NCBI GenBank assembly: GCA_012932295.1
Contig: JAAONU010000001.1
Location: forward strand, 37,417,449-37,481,448
DNA: 64,000 bases
Reading direction: 5' to 3'
Source: Cyclina sinensis
Taxonomy: Eukaryota > Mollusca > Bivalvia > Venerida > Veneridae
The translations under genes and the position numbers were made by a program. How positions within the stretch are numbered: position 1 is the first letter of the stretch; every line of letters starts with the position of its first letter. This document shows, piece after piece, positions 13,019 through 24,114 of the stretch. Under the pieces are notes generated by a model, which was given only the letters and a program-made list of their open reading frames with translations, was not told the origin of the DNA and searched no databases.

Positions 13019-13397
13019 CAGGGTTTCCCCCCAGGCCATTCTCGCTAGTCGCATGCCACAAGCCATAATTTCAGGACCAAATTTGCGACATGCTATAATT
13101 TGCCCGACATGCCTTATCTCCAGCAGCGACTTGTGTAGCTAATGACAGCGCTAATTGTATGAAAACCCAATATTTCCAATACACAAGAGACAGCTAATCG
13201 CTCCGATAATTGACAGCGTCAACAGCTTTGCAAGTTAACCAATCAGTAACAAGAACTGATGCCTAACATGCATTGGCTCCGCCTACATGTTGGTGACTTT
13301 TGATAATGACCGCGTGTGAAATTTAAATACGTTAATTGTTGATTAGGAAACAAAAACGTATTATTTACAACTTGTAATTGCAATCAAAAGCACAAGG

Positions 13398-14639
13398 TAG
13401 TGTTGCATCTAGCATGGAATAGCGGGGCGGGCCGCCCTGCCCTTTTTAATCTTTCCCACGCTTCCCCAATCAGCTCCATGCTGCCCTAATAGCAAAGTAA
13501 TAACTCCTCCAACCGCACCTTTGTTTATCTGATAATCCAGTTTCAAACTATTGTTCAATAAATTTTCATACAGTATTTACTGCATGTGTATTATACACTG
13601 CCTTAGGCTATTATTTGCTGTGACTGTATGACATCACGCTACGTGCTAACAAGACCGATCTATAACTAAGTTCCCCATTCAAGACTATATCCTTCTTTTT
13701 GCCGGTGTGATTTTGAAGTTCAGAAAACACAATTACATGTATGTTCCGGAGTTGTTTTTTCATGCTACCTACTTAAAGTTCAGTGTTTTTTCCCCAAAAT
13801 ATTCCGCCATATTCGACCCCTTTCCCCATCTGTCGGAATATTTTCCCCAAAGAAAAGGCAAAATTTCCCCACTGTAGAGAGAAAAAAAGCCAAATTCTGA
13901 AGGTTGAAAGCATTTCTTTTTACTGCCTAAGCACAATATTATTCTTCACGCTATTTTCTTTACGTTTTACGTCAATTCCAGGAAATACTTGGTGCATTAA
14001 ACATGAAGCATCAAGTGAAAATCTCGGATAAATTCCGTTTGTCATATATTTCCGCGACCCTGTCGTATTTTAGTATTCACAGAAAATAGTGGAGAGTCTT
14101 TACAAGGCAAGCTTACAACATTCAATTCACTGTTAATATTTGTTGTTAAGTTTGCCTAAAAGTGTTACTTTTTAAGTATGAATGTTTTAAAGCTTTTTCT
14201 GATAATATTCATTGGGTAGTTCAATTAATTATTTTTTTTTTAGATTAGTTGAAATGTTTAATAGAGTTTAATTTTGTTAATTACACCACCCTTTTCAAGA
14301 AACATGTAAATAATTCATGATATGTTTTATAACAAGATCATAAGTACCATTTATATTAATACAGTCTTTTTAAATGTAAATATTTGTTCTTTAGTTTGCA
14401 TAAAGTTTTTTTTTTTTATCTGAATATTCGAAAGCATGTACATTTTTGATGTTGTCTTTAATAACATGTGTAGATTAATAAAACTAACACTGTTTTACTT
14501 TCCTTTTCATTTGCTCAATTTATAAGAAACAATGTAAAAATTCACAGATTTTATCAAAGCACACCCACCCCATAGGCCTCTAACACCCTGCCCAGCGTCA
14601 TGTGTGCCCTGCCCTTTTTTCAGCCTAGATACAACACTA
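13398..14639. mobile_element. TIR element (TAGTGTTGCATCTAG ends, CAAGG duplication)
   Basis: Starts TAGTGTTGCATCTAG and ends CTAGATACAACACTA, inverted with one mismatch in 15. Flanked on both sides by CAAGG (13393-13397 and 14640-14644). 1242 bp, no credible reading frame, so non-autonomous. Both sub-terminal regions contain CCCTGCCCTTTTT. The superfamily is unclear from a 5-bp duplication. Confidence 0.72.
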
Positions 14640-15102
14640 CAAGGTGTTATTCGCCATCTATTTGTTCTTTTATTGAGAAGGCATGGCGCATCAATTTTTT
14701 TTCACACAGTAAGAATAATTAGTAAATCTATTATAAATAATCATTTAATTGCTCGTCTGTGCAAATATTTAATGCATGGTCATATAGGAAGTATTCACAA
14801 GCTGCACAAAAAAAGCGTGCAGTTCCAGCAATGTTTTGTCATCGAGTTTATAAAAGTGCAACTGCATATTTCACACAAAATGGCTGAAATACTTTTTGGT
14901 ATTTTTGTTTAAATTCTGGGATTTATTTATAAAAAAAGGTCAAGTAGATTTCAGACAAGCTTAACAAATTGAAGGAAACCAATTTCAGCAAATATTTAGT
15001 TCATAAAACATGAAGCAGCGAGTGAAAATATTAGATAAATTTCGATTGTCATATATTTCCATGACCCCATGGTATTTTAATATTTATAGAAAACAGTGAA
15101 AT
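13972..15102. repeat. Direct repeat pair of about 120 bp (13972-14093 and 14983-15102)
   Basis: Both copies contain AAACATGAAGCA, then TTGTCATATATTTCC, then a CACAGAAAA-like stretch in the same order, with scattered differences. The first lies inside the element at 13398-14639 and the second just outside it. A weaker third match is at about 17047-17085. This suggests that related elements were inserted repeatedly here. Confidence 0.6.
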
Positions 15103-15250
15103 GTTTCCTTTTCTCTCAGACTTAGTTTTGCTGTCTGGGTAGACATCCCATGTACATCCCTGAGACTATACTCCTGTTCATTACCAAGGTTTTAAAAGAT
15201 GAAAGACATTAAGGAATGAAGAGCAACTCATTTGTTGATTTATTTATTTA

Positions 15251-16485
15251 GGCAGTGGCTACAGTTACGGAACCGTAATCCTAGCCTCCGAGTCTAGGAT
15301 TACGGAAGTTCCGTTATCCTTGACAAACCCACCGGAAAAGACTACGGTTACGGAAGTTTTTTAAAGAAGCGTATTTTCAACAGTTAAATATCAAAAAGCA
15401 TGCCAAATTTAATTTTTATTAATTAAACAAACCATTTTACCAAATTTGTGTTATCAAACTGTCATTTTGTACGCCATTTTGATTGTTGTTTCAGCAACGA
15501 ACTAACGTTAAATATCTGTGTCATCTTTATACTGTCACTTGAGCGCTCATTTGTAGTTGGACAAGTAATATAATTTTTTTTAAATAAAACGTTGTAATGT
15601 AGATTTTTTTCTTTGTTCCTTTCCTTTCTTTTTGTCATTGTTTTGTGAATTTAATATTGATTTTGAATAAACATATTTAAGAATGGAATTACTGTTGTTA
15701 AAAGACTGCGTTATAATTTGTACATAGCAATATGTGTTCATGGCATGTGTTATGTTTTGTTGTCTTTTTTCTTTTAATTGCCATCAACTTTCATTTTTAT
15801 TTGGATCAGTCTCTATCCCCCCCACCCCCCAACCTCCCTTTTTTTTTTAAATCTGACTACAGGTTGTAAGTCTCTGTCAATACAAATTCACAAAATTAGT
15901 AGCGTTTCATGATAAATTATTTCATTAATTGCTTTCTTTTAATAAAGGAATCTTATACAAAAATAAATAACTTGTGGTCAAATTTATTGTTGCACAAAAT
16001 GAACGATTACTTACTCCCAGGACACCATTGTTTTTCCCCAGCCTTCCCCAAACAATTAGAAATTGACAAGATCGACCTGCAGTATTTGCTTCCTAACATT
16101 ATGAAACCTTGGAAATTAATAGATAGTGTTTCATTTTTTGCGTCATAATAATGTGAATAATATAACACTTAAGACAATACACATTATAAGGCAATTATTC
16201 ACATCGTCTATGAAGTGTCTGTACATGTAGATGACGACAATGACATTTAACGTTAGTCAATACAACAACTAAGAAGGCGTATGATAACATTAGTGTTGAC
16301 TCATTTTAGAGAAAATGTAATATTTGAGACAATAAACGGTTTATCACTCGATTTTGGATATGAAATCTTTTTAAAAATACTTCCGTAACCGAAGCCTATT
16401 CCAGTGGGTTTGTCTAGGATTACGGAACTTTCGTAATCCTAGACTCGGAGGCTAGGGTTACGGTTCCGTAACCGTAGCCACTGCC
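15251..16485. mobile_element. Mutator-like non-autonomous element with ~106-bp TIRs and 9-bp TSD
   Basis: Begins GGCAGTGGCTACAGTTACGG and ends with its inverse (...CCGTAACCGTAGCCACTGCC). The two arms match at roughly 90 percent over about 106 bp, including GTCTAGGATTACG and GACAAACCCAC. Both flanks carry a perfect ATTTATTTA (15242-15250 and 16486-16494). Long TIRs plus a 9-bp duplication are typical of Mutator-like (MULE) elements. No transposase frame inside the 1235 bp; the longest frames look incidental. Confidence 0.85.
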
Positions 16486-16542
16486 ATTTATTTAATTGAG
16501 AATCAAAATTGATATATGTCCTTGTAATATACAGATATACAC

Positions 16543-18209
16543 CAGGGTTTCCTCTGGGTCAATTTTAGTTTGCGCCAGGAAATTCGCCACTCAGAAAAAG
16601 TTGGTGCCACTGGCTCAAAAGTTGGAGCCAGTGATTTTGTAAGGAAACATGCCTTTCTCTGTTAATAATAATACAGGGTTTCCGCTGCAATTCGCCAATT
16701 TCGCAAATGGCGATAAAATATTTGGAAGTGGCGAAAAAAAAAAAACATAAAAAAATTATTTTTCCGGTATATATTTTAAAAAAATGCCCTAATTGATTGC
16801 TGATTGATAAATGCAGATGAAAGTTGTGAAAAGTGTAACTGCCAGCGGCGATTTACATGTCAATTTGACCTTATTGTCGACGGTCACATGTTGGGAGAAT
16901 TACTCGCCGAAATTGCAAATTTTGAAATTTGTTTTAGGCTGCTTGATTACATCGCCAGTGGAAAGCAATGTTAAAATAATTAAAAAGTATTTACTCCCAC
17001 ACAATTTAATATAGAACAACCAAAATTATGTATATTTCTGCAGAAAACAGAAAATTTTTCAATTGTCACATATTTTCGCGACTCCGATTTTTTTATAATT
17101 ATTTAATACGAAAAGAAGCAATGTTCAGTTTAAAAATCTTTAGTACAAAGACAAAAAAATATAAGTACATTGGTGATGATGCCATTTTTCAGTAAGTGAT
17201 TCAGAAAAAAGGGCTGCATTCTGTGAATATCTGCAAGTTTAATTTCTATACGCTAATTAAAGCCATGGTTTTATGTAGATCTAAGAAAACAGTGGAGGTA
17301 TCAATATATCTGAACTTTTGGCTATCATTTTTTTAAATTAAGAATATTGGCTATTATTTTTTTAAGCCAGTGTGAGCCCTGATAATGATACATCAATTGT
17401 ACTTTGTTGATATGATGTATGTAGATTTTAGAAAAATTAAAGTCAGAAAAATATTAGATTTATCATTTTAAAATGCTTTAATGCCATAAAATATTCATAA
17501 CAGTTGAAGCTCTAGATATGTTGTAAATTAAGTCTTTAAAAATGAGAAATTGAAAAATTTTCGACGGCCGGGAGCTCCCTCCCGGAACCCTCCCCATTGG
17601 CGGAAAAATAAAATTGGCCAGTGGAAATCCTGTAATATATTACAGAAGTAGTATCATTGTGACAACAAACACTATTTATATATTTATTACAACTGTTTAT
17701 TAACAAAAAAAAATCACATTTGCATATCATTTTTAAAAGATACATAACATGAAAATATGAACAATATCGTTAAGATTAAGCATGAATCATTTATTTTTAC
17801 ACTTATTTAATCTTCCATACACGAAAACGACACCTGCAAACACCGGCTATTTTTCTTTTCATCACTGTAATTTGCTACAAACACTAACTGACCACACGTG
17901 GTTAATTATCTTATTTTCGGACGACTAAAAATGGCAAATTAATCCAATTAACCGATTGTCAGTTGCATCTCAACACATTCTCAAAGTGTCATAAAGTTTG
18001 ATAAACAAACTAGTCACGCGTGACCTTGTACTTAAGATCCGGGCCGCTTATGTAATTTTGTTGGCCGCTTATTGATTTTTAATCGTACTAGTTGTCTGAT
18101 GCTTTCTTTTATGTTGGCGCCAGTAAAATTCGCCAATGGAAGATTTTATGGGCCAGAATAAGTATTTTGTCGCATTTGGCGCAATTGGCGAGCGACAGCG
18201 GGAACCATG
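16543..18209. mobile_element. hAT-like element, outer copy of a nested pair
   Basis: Left end CAGGGTTTCCTCTGGG, right end (inverted) CATGGTTCCCGCTG. ATACACC occurs at both borders (16536-16542, overlapping the left tip, and 18211-18217), consistent with an 8-bp duplication. Inner sequences TTGCGCC and TTCGCCA are shared inverted (GGCGCCAGTAAAATTCGCC near 18116). No transposase. Borders may be off by a few bases because the right tip is mutated. Confidence 0.55.
16674..17632. mobile_element. hAT-like element of the same family nested in the previous one
   Basis: Left end CAGGGTTTCCGCTG, right end (inverted) CAGGATTTCCACTGG, followed on each side by sequences rich in CGCCAATTT. Flanks are TAATAATA and TAATATAT, an imperfect 8-bp match in simple sequence. 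959 bp without a coding frame. Confidence 0.55.
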
Positions 18210-18572
18210 AATACACCATTGTAAATTACATGTATATATCATTGCGTTGCAGCCGCGCGTGTAAAAACAGATAAAATCAGTCGTTCTTGCAACGACCCTT
18301 CCTGAAATCCTGGGGGAAACCCTGTATTCTCATCAGCTCTAAAACATTGTTGCCAACAGAATGTTACAGATCCAGGAGACATGAATTAACCTCAGAAAGT
18401 AGTGTTCCAGAGTCTTGAATCGTCAGTAGAGCTCAAAACAGAAAATGATTGTTAAAAATGATAAACCATTTATTGAGGGCTCTGTGTTTTTCTCTGCCTT
18501 TGAGTTAGACCAAAGACCTAAAATATCATATAATTTTTAGGTCTGACTGAGCGCATTTCACCAAACAAAATT

Positions 18573-18835
18573 ATGGAACTTTCCAATCAAGTACCCAAAA
18601 TACATCGACAGACAGTAAGCTTAAATGTGAGTTTCTATAAAAAAAGAAACCTTAATTGCATGAAAAGCTTCTTATGGGTCCATTCTTTCTTTTTCTTTTA
18701 CAGAATAACAACCAACAATATGGCGACCGCACGCCGGAAGTTACGACTGATCAAAGCGATCTATTTACAAGAATGGACAAAGCGACCGAGTATGAAACAG
18801 AGGCGAATAGAGCGCGTCAAACACCACATTATTAA
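18573..18835 (+). CDS. Candidate two-exon micro-gene (57 codons), unrecognised
   Basis: Exon 18573-18614 starts ATG GAA CTT TCC and ends before GTAAGC. An 86-nt intron with a clean pyrimidine tract (TTCTTTCTTTTTCTTTTACAG) follows. Exon 18704-18835 is in phase 0 and ends in TAA. The second exon has a protein-like composition (Asp, Glu, Thr, Gln) and reads RTPEVTTDQSDLFTRMD. I do not recognise the product. It sits between a transposon cluster and a LINE fragment, so it could be a piece of an unknown element or a chance open frame with good splice sites. No promoter evidence. Confidence 0.25.
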
Positions 18836-18894
18836 AGGTGCTGGAAGCGACCATTAAAAATGAAGCACTATTCAACTGTTTCGAAAAAAATGTG

Positions 18895-19148
18895 CTACGA
18901 GCCTGCCTCCTGTCACCAGAGTGAAAATTAATGCTATCTCTTCAAAATGGCAAAAGGTTACGAAAGGAGTTCCCCAGGGTAGTGTGTTAGGTCCTGTCTT
19001 GTTCTTATTTTTCATCAATGATCTGCCGGACAATCTTAGTTGTGCCCTTAAGCTATTTGCGGACGATACAAAATTATACTCAGTAATTAAGAATCCAATG
19101 GATGAACAAAACTTACAAGACAACATCTTCTGCGCATGTGAATGGTGA
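18895..19148 (+). pseudogene. LINE reverse transcriptase fragment (family N2)
   Basis: The plus-strand frame contains KGVPQGSVLGPVLF (RT motif B region) and LFADDTKLY (catalytic YADD-type box, here FADD), ending after CACEW at a stop. This is the part of the RT that immediately precedes the EFNPDKCEVL segment found at 11869 and, on the minus strand, near 22820. Truncated on both sides; no endonuclease. Confidence 0.85.
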
Positions 19149-19169
19149 ATAACAGCTCTGAAAGACAAG

Positions 19170-22060
19170 AATGGAATGCATTTATAAATTTATACTATGA
19201 TAATAAAGTTGAGATTACAATATATGAACATAAATTACTTAGCAACTAGGTATTATCTACAGCAAAAAGTAAGAGCAAGCGGACAACTACAAAACCACAT
19301 GCATGATACATACAGAGTACAACATACACAATACAAATAAAAACAAAAGAAGATACATAATTATGCAGAACTGATCTACATAAAATTTAGCTTAAAATTT
19401 TATAAATCTAGTTACAACCTTAAGACTAGACTGAGAGAAAGCAGAATAGTAAACATTCATAATACATATGTTATAGCACAAAGATAAAAAGGCATGTTAC
19501 CATAGCAAGCAGAACATATTATGAATTAACTAAAAACAGGGATACGAACAGTAGGGTACATTAAGCGTTGCAGTGCATGCACAATAGAGGTACTAACAGA
19601 AAGTTTAAAGTTTAATAAAAATGCAGGCACAGTTTAAGCATCAGTAGATAAAATACAGAAACTAAACATATTAGAGAGGCACATATAATTACAAGCAGTA
19701 CATATTTACAATGCAGGTTATACACACAAAGCTAAAAGTACTAGCTACACACAGAACGCTTACAGGTTGGGCCACTCCATGTCCGGATAAATCTACCAAA
19801 CTCCTTATAATTTTCTGCTTGGCGTATGTGATTATTATTATTATCAGGGTTTGCCTGCATCTGGTTGGTTTGGAACCACTCAATTAAGACTTTGCTGTCA
19901 TTTTCAAGTGTGGTTTTTAAAATGTCTACATTATTGTGACAAAATGATAACGTATTGTCATCTGCATAGTTATAAAGAGAAGACCTATTAACAAAGTAAA
20001 AAATGTCATTCATAAAAATATTAAAAATCAGAGGTCCAAGAATCGAACCTTGAGGTACCCCCTTGATAGTCTCACGCCATTTACTATGTTGGTTGCCTAT
20101 CTTACCTAATTGTTTACGATTTGTTAGGTAGTCAAGAACTATATCACAGGCGCTGTCAGACAACCCATACGCGCGCAGTTTGAGGACGATGAGGTCATGG
20201 GGCAGACAGTCAAACGCCTTGGATAGGTCCATCAGGATTGCTGCTGCATGCTGATTCTGGTCCATTGCTTTCTTCCAGTCCTCAACCAGGCGCAATAGAA
20301 TAGTCTGGCAGCCGTAACCTGGTCTGAAAGCAGACAAAATGTTTATAATTTTTCATAGTAAAAGGATCATCTTTCTTAAAAATAGATGTAATTTGTGCTT
20401 TTTTAAGAGATGTAGGAAACTTATTAGAGTCCAGCATTTTATTTACAATACCTGTAAGTGGCCTGCATATGGATATCGAAGCACATCTATGAATTTTAGG
20501 TGGAATATTGTCACAACCTGTTGCTTTTTTGGGATTGGATTCATTGAGAATTTTTTGGATTTTTGATGGTGTGACATGTTCAAAATTAAAATTAGAGATT
20601 GGTTTATTTTCCATCTGATTCTTTATCTTGATGATGCTTGGATGATTTTCATTTGTTGCAATTGTAGAGTTGATACTAATGTTTTTGGCTATATTAGCAT
20701 AGAAATTATTCAAAAGTTCACACACATTAGTTTGATCTGAGATAAGTTCGTCATTTTCTTTTAAAATGATATTGTTTGATGATTTAAAAACGAATTTGCT
20801 GGATAAAAGGTTTAATTGTAGGCCAAAAAGTCTTTTGATTTAGGTCCACCACCACATCGTTCATTAAAATATGTCTGTTTTACTTTAGTTTTAAGGTTTC
20901 TGAGTTTACGAAACTTTTCCCAGTTTTCTTTCGATCTATATTTCAAAAATTTATTGTGAGCTTGTCTAGTTTTGTAAATTAGCTTTCTGTATTGTGAATT
21001 CATGTATGGTGGTGGTTGTTTTTTTTAGGTCGTTTTTGTTTGATCGGGGCATGTTCATCTAATACATCTAGAAACAGTTTTTTCATAGCACCAGTAATTG
21101 TCATCGGTGTCATCAAAAATCATAGATATATGGACTAAGAACAAAATTAAAATCTTGTTCATTAAAATTCTTGTAACTTCTAAAAATTACAGATTTTCTA
21201 GGTATAGGGTTGGTTTGTTTTTTGATGCAAGCTAAAATAAAACTATGACAGTCACTTAAACTACAATTAAAAACAGAAGTATGGCACAATAAAGACGGTG
21301 AGTTTGTAATAATAAGATCGAACATTGATGGGGTTTCATGATTTTTAAAGCATATTGGTTCTTTAACAATATTTGATAGATCAAAAGTGTCTAAAATTGT
21401 CACAAGTGGTTTGCTTTTTTCTTTGTTTAACATATGAAAGTTAAGATCTCCTAAAACAATTAAGTGGTCAAAATGAATAATAATTCTGTCTAAAATATTG
21501 GTGGCAAATTTGTCAAAATCATTATCTGGTAGAGAAGGTGGTTTGTAGATGAAGGAAATACACCATTTGCGCTTATTTAGATTAAGTTCAAAGTAGAGGT
21601 TTTCCAGACCTGATCCGTCCTTCGTTTCACGGGTAGATCACCACGGATGTAGGCCATCAAACCACCGCCAAACAGTTTCTGTCCTAATCCTGTGTAGTTT
21701 GTAGCCTTCTACATGGAAGGTATTGTCACTGAAGGTTTCGTCGATTTTGGTTTCTGAGATGCTGAAGATATCAACAAGATTTTGATCAAAAATATCTTTG
21801 AGTTCATGAAATTTGTATCTTATACTATTGATATTAAGATATCCAATGATAGGCTTTTACTCATTTGCTTCTCTTAGGTTTTTTAAATCTTCAAAAATGC
21901 TACAGTTTTCCGCTGTTACACTGCTATTAAGAGACAAGCTTGATTCGTTTAAATGTTTAGATTGTGTGTCACTGGTCGATATATCTTTCCATTCATCATC
22001 CTCATCTTTTAACGGGCCAAAACAATGAAGACTATGACAGGGAGGTGCTTGTCAGGGAAC
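19170..22060 (-). mobile_element. APE-type non-LTR retrotransposon (CR1/Jockey group), degenerate, family N1
   Basis: Read on the minus strand. About 22030-21860 holds an acidic linker, then the apurinic-type endonuclease: LNINSIRYK (near 21840), SETKID (near 21740), GDLNFH (near 21440) and the C-terminal LSDCHSF (near 21250). A Lys-rich linker is at 21003-20812. RT follows at 20725-19830 with ATGCDNIPPKI, FRPGYGCQT, DLSKAFD, GVPQGSILGP and YADDN. Several frameshifts separate the pieces (about 20290, 20810 and 21620) and the 5' end is missing. Sequence from 19740 down to about 19170 is 3' UTR-like. No intact ORF, so it is an inactive copy. Confidence 0.85.
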
Positions 22061-22149
22061 AGTGTTAGTCTAATAAAACGGTGTAGTGATTAAAGGGATA
22101 AAAGATAAAATGGGGTGCAATAATTAAAAAATAACAACAGAGTTTTGTA

Positions 22150-22850
22150 CTAGGGGTTGACCGCCTCCAGTCTCTCTTTAAAGATACTGAGGCGGGGGCT
22201 CGATTGTACATAAACTGGCAGGCTGTTCAAGTATCTTATGGTCCTGGGAAAGAAATAGTTAAAGTGTTTCCGGGTTCGAGACTGGGATATAAGGAAGTTG
22301 AAGTTCCTAGTAGGCAGCAGGTGATTATGATCAACATATACAAGATGGTGCTGGATTTTATACAAGAACAGGATCGAGTTATGGACCCTTCGATGTTCTA
22401 AAGTTTTCCAGTTTAGTTCTTGTATCATTTTAGTTACGCTGTTTGTAAAGTCATAATCATTACAGACATACCTGGCTGCAGCTCTCTGTACACTTTCTAT
22501 TTTATAGGTGAGGGATTTCTGACAAGGGTGCCAAAGACAGAACAGTATTCAACTTGTGGTCTTACATAATTTGTATAGGCAGCTTCTTTAACGTTTTTAC
22601 TTGTTTTTTTTATGTTCCCTGTTATAAATCTCAGGGAATTATTTGCTTTGGATGTGATATTGTTTAATGTGCTGGGTCCAATTTAAGTCTTTTGAAATGG
22701 CCACCCCAAGATATTTAGATGAGTCTGCAATTTTATGCTTTGCACTGTGCAAGGTATAGGGATATATGATTGAATTTTTCTTTCTGGTGATTCTCAGTAC
22801 CTCACACTTATCTGGATTAAACTCCATGGCCATTTTTCTTTACAGTATAC
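22150..22850 (-). pseudogene. LINE 3' fragment (C-terminal RT), family N2
   Basis: Minus-strand frames give MEFNPDKCEVLRITRKKN (22833 downwards), SSKYLGVAIS, YVRPQVEYCSVLWHPC, ESVQRAAARYV, then NWKTLEHRRVHN and PRTIRYLNSLPVYVQSS before a stop near 22150. This is the thumb and C-terminal portion of a CR1/L2-like RT. It is 5'-truncated and broken by at least one frameshift around 22430-22640. It lies immediately upstream of the N1 copy in the same orientation. Confidence 0.82.
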
Positions 22851-23094
22851 ATATTTTATCTAAAAAACTATTTGATTTTGATAAAAAAAATACTTAAGAA
22901 TACAAATAAGATAAATTTTCCTCTTCATTTAAAAGCACAGTTGGAAACACCTTCTTGTATTACTTTTTGCCGTTGAACTGACTAATGACTTATTCAGTAA
23001 TCTTGTTTTTCGTCAGTATATATCTTTTTAAAAGCCAAGAATTACACAATTTTGTATACTTTCGAGATCAAGTGTATTTGATTAAATAAACACA

Positions 23095-23243
23095 AATGCA
23101 CATTAACTTAAGTTTTACTACAGTTCACTTCTTGTCAAGACTGATATCTATTTCAAGATATTACTATTTGCTTATGTTCGTATTACGTCATTAATAGGTA
23201 ATTTGGTAGGCACTCCCTATTTTGAACGCAAGTGCGATAAATG
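23095..23243 (+). repeat. 150-bp solo copy of the unit A/B right-end sequence
   Basis: TGCACATTAAC through GCGATAAATGT, containing TTCGTATTACGTCATTAATAGG and GGCACTCCCTATTTTGAACG. Nearly the same stretch occurs at about 41858-42005 and 53027-53172, close to the right ends of units A and B. The similarity stops abruptly on both sides here. Confidence 0.8.
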
Positions 23244-24114
23244 TCTAGAAAATTACAAATATTGCATATTTTGACCATATTTTAATTTTTGTTTGTATAC
23301 AAGAATGTAAATTAAAACTGTTATGTTTTCTGTGTTTTTCATTTACTATTCTATGCTTACAGATATCTTAGCCAGTTTATGTACTGTGCTATGATAGTAT
23401 ATATATTGCTTCAGTAGAGCATGACTATATATATTAGTGTGACCCCTGTCTAAATGTGACAAGCTAATCACATTTGTCCTAGTTCCAAGAAATATATATT
23501 AAAAGGGCAGCTGGCATTCGGCAGGGGAAAGGGCTGGTGTCGTTGTTTATTAACTTTTAAGATAATAGTAAAACACACAACAGACAAAGTTCATTGTTCA
23601 TTTCAATAGGAGCAGTTTTAAGGTTGAGTACTGTAATTTCTTCGGTAAGCTACATCTGAAAAGGAAAAATCAAACACAATATCAATGAAAAATAGATAAA
23701 AGACGAGAATTTGATGCATCAGATATTCAGAATTGCACATTTGTTTTTGAAGCCCAGAACCTGCACCATTAACTGACCACCACTGGGACACTAACCCAGA
23801 ACTCAACCCCACAGTGTAAGGAGTGTTTTTATTAAAATATGGCAGTTGCTCAGTCAAAATGGGCAGTTCTGGACTGTTTCCAAAATATATAGTTTATAAA
23901 GAAGCTTTCAAAAGTTATACTTCAATATTAACTTCTCCCCATCTGCTTTTTCAAGAACTTAGTAACTGTTTTCTTTAAAAATACAACTTACAGCAGAGTA
24001 TTAAAAGGTAGGTTTAAAACAATTGCAGGATGTTTAGCAAATTGCTCTTTTGTCACTTATCACAATTTTAGTCGCTTTTAGTGATTTCCTGAATATTTAA
24101 TCCAAATTTCGCTG
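23244..24114. other. Spacer left of the tandem unit; nothing recognised
   Basis: AT-rich, with short frames only. No splice-supported exon, RNA gene or repeat family was identified on either strand. Similarity to unit B begins at 24115. Confidence 0.5.

Larger units (their letters stand above)
13019..18324. mobile_element. Composite hAT-like element with CAGGGTTTCCCCC ends, filled with nested insertions
   Basis: The left end CAGGGTTTCCCCCCAGG (13019) is matched inverted at the right end (CCTGGGGGAAACCCTG, ending 18324), and both are flanked by TATTC (13014-13018, 18325-18329). Inside lie at least four further TIR elements described separately. No transposase was recognised. CAGGG-type ends are typical of hAT elements, but hAT duplications are 8 bp and only 5 bp match here, so the pairing of these two ends is an inference. 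Confidence 0.45.

Noticed and set aside
13783..14031. 82-codon plus frame
   Set aside because: Inside the TIR element 13398-14639, low-complexity start, no recognisable domain.
15909..16148. 79-codon plus frame
   Set aside because: Lies within the Mutator-like element, AT-rich, no transposase motif.
23618..23857. 79-codon minus frame
   Set aside because: No splice context, no family motif and no second copy in the tandem unit.
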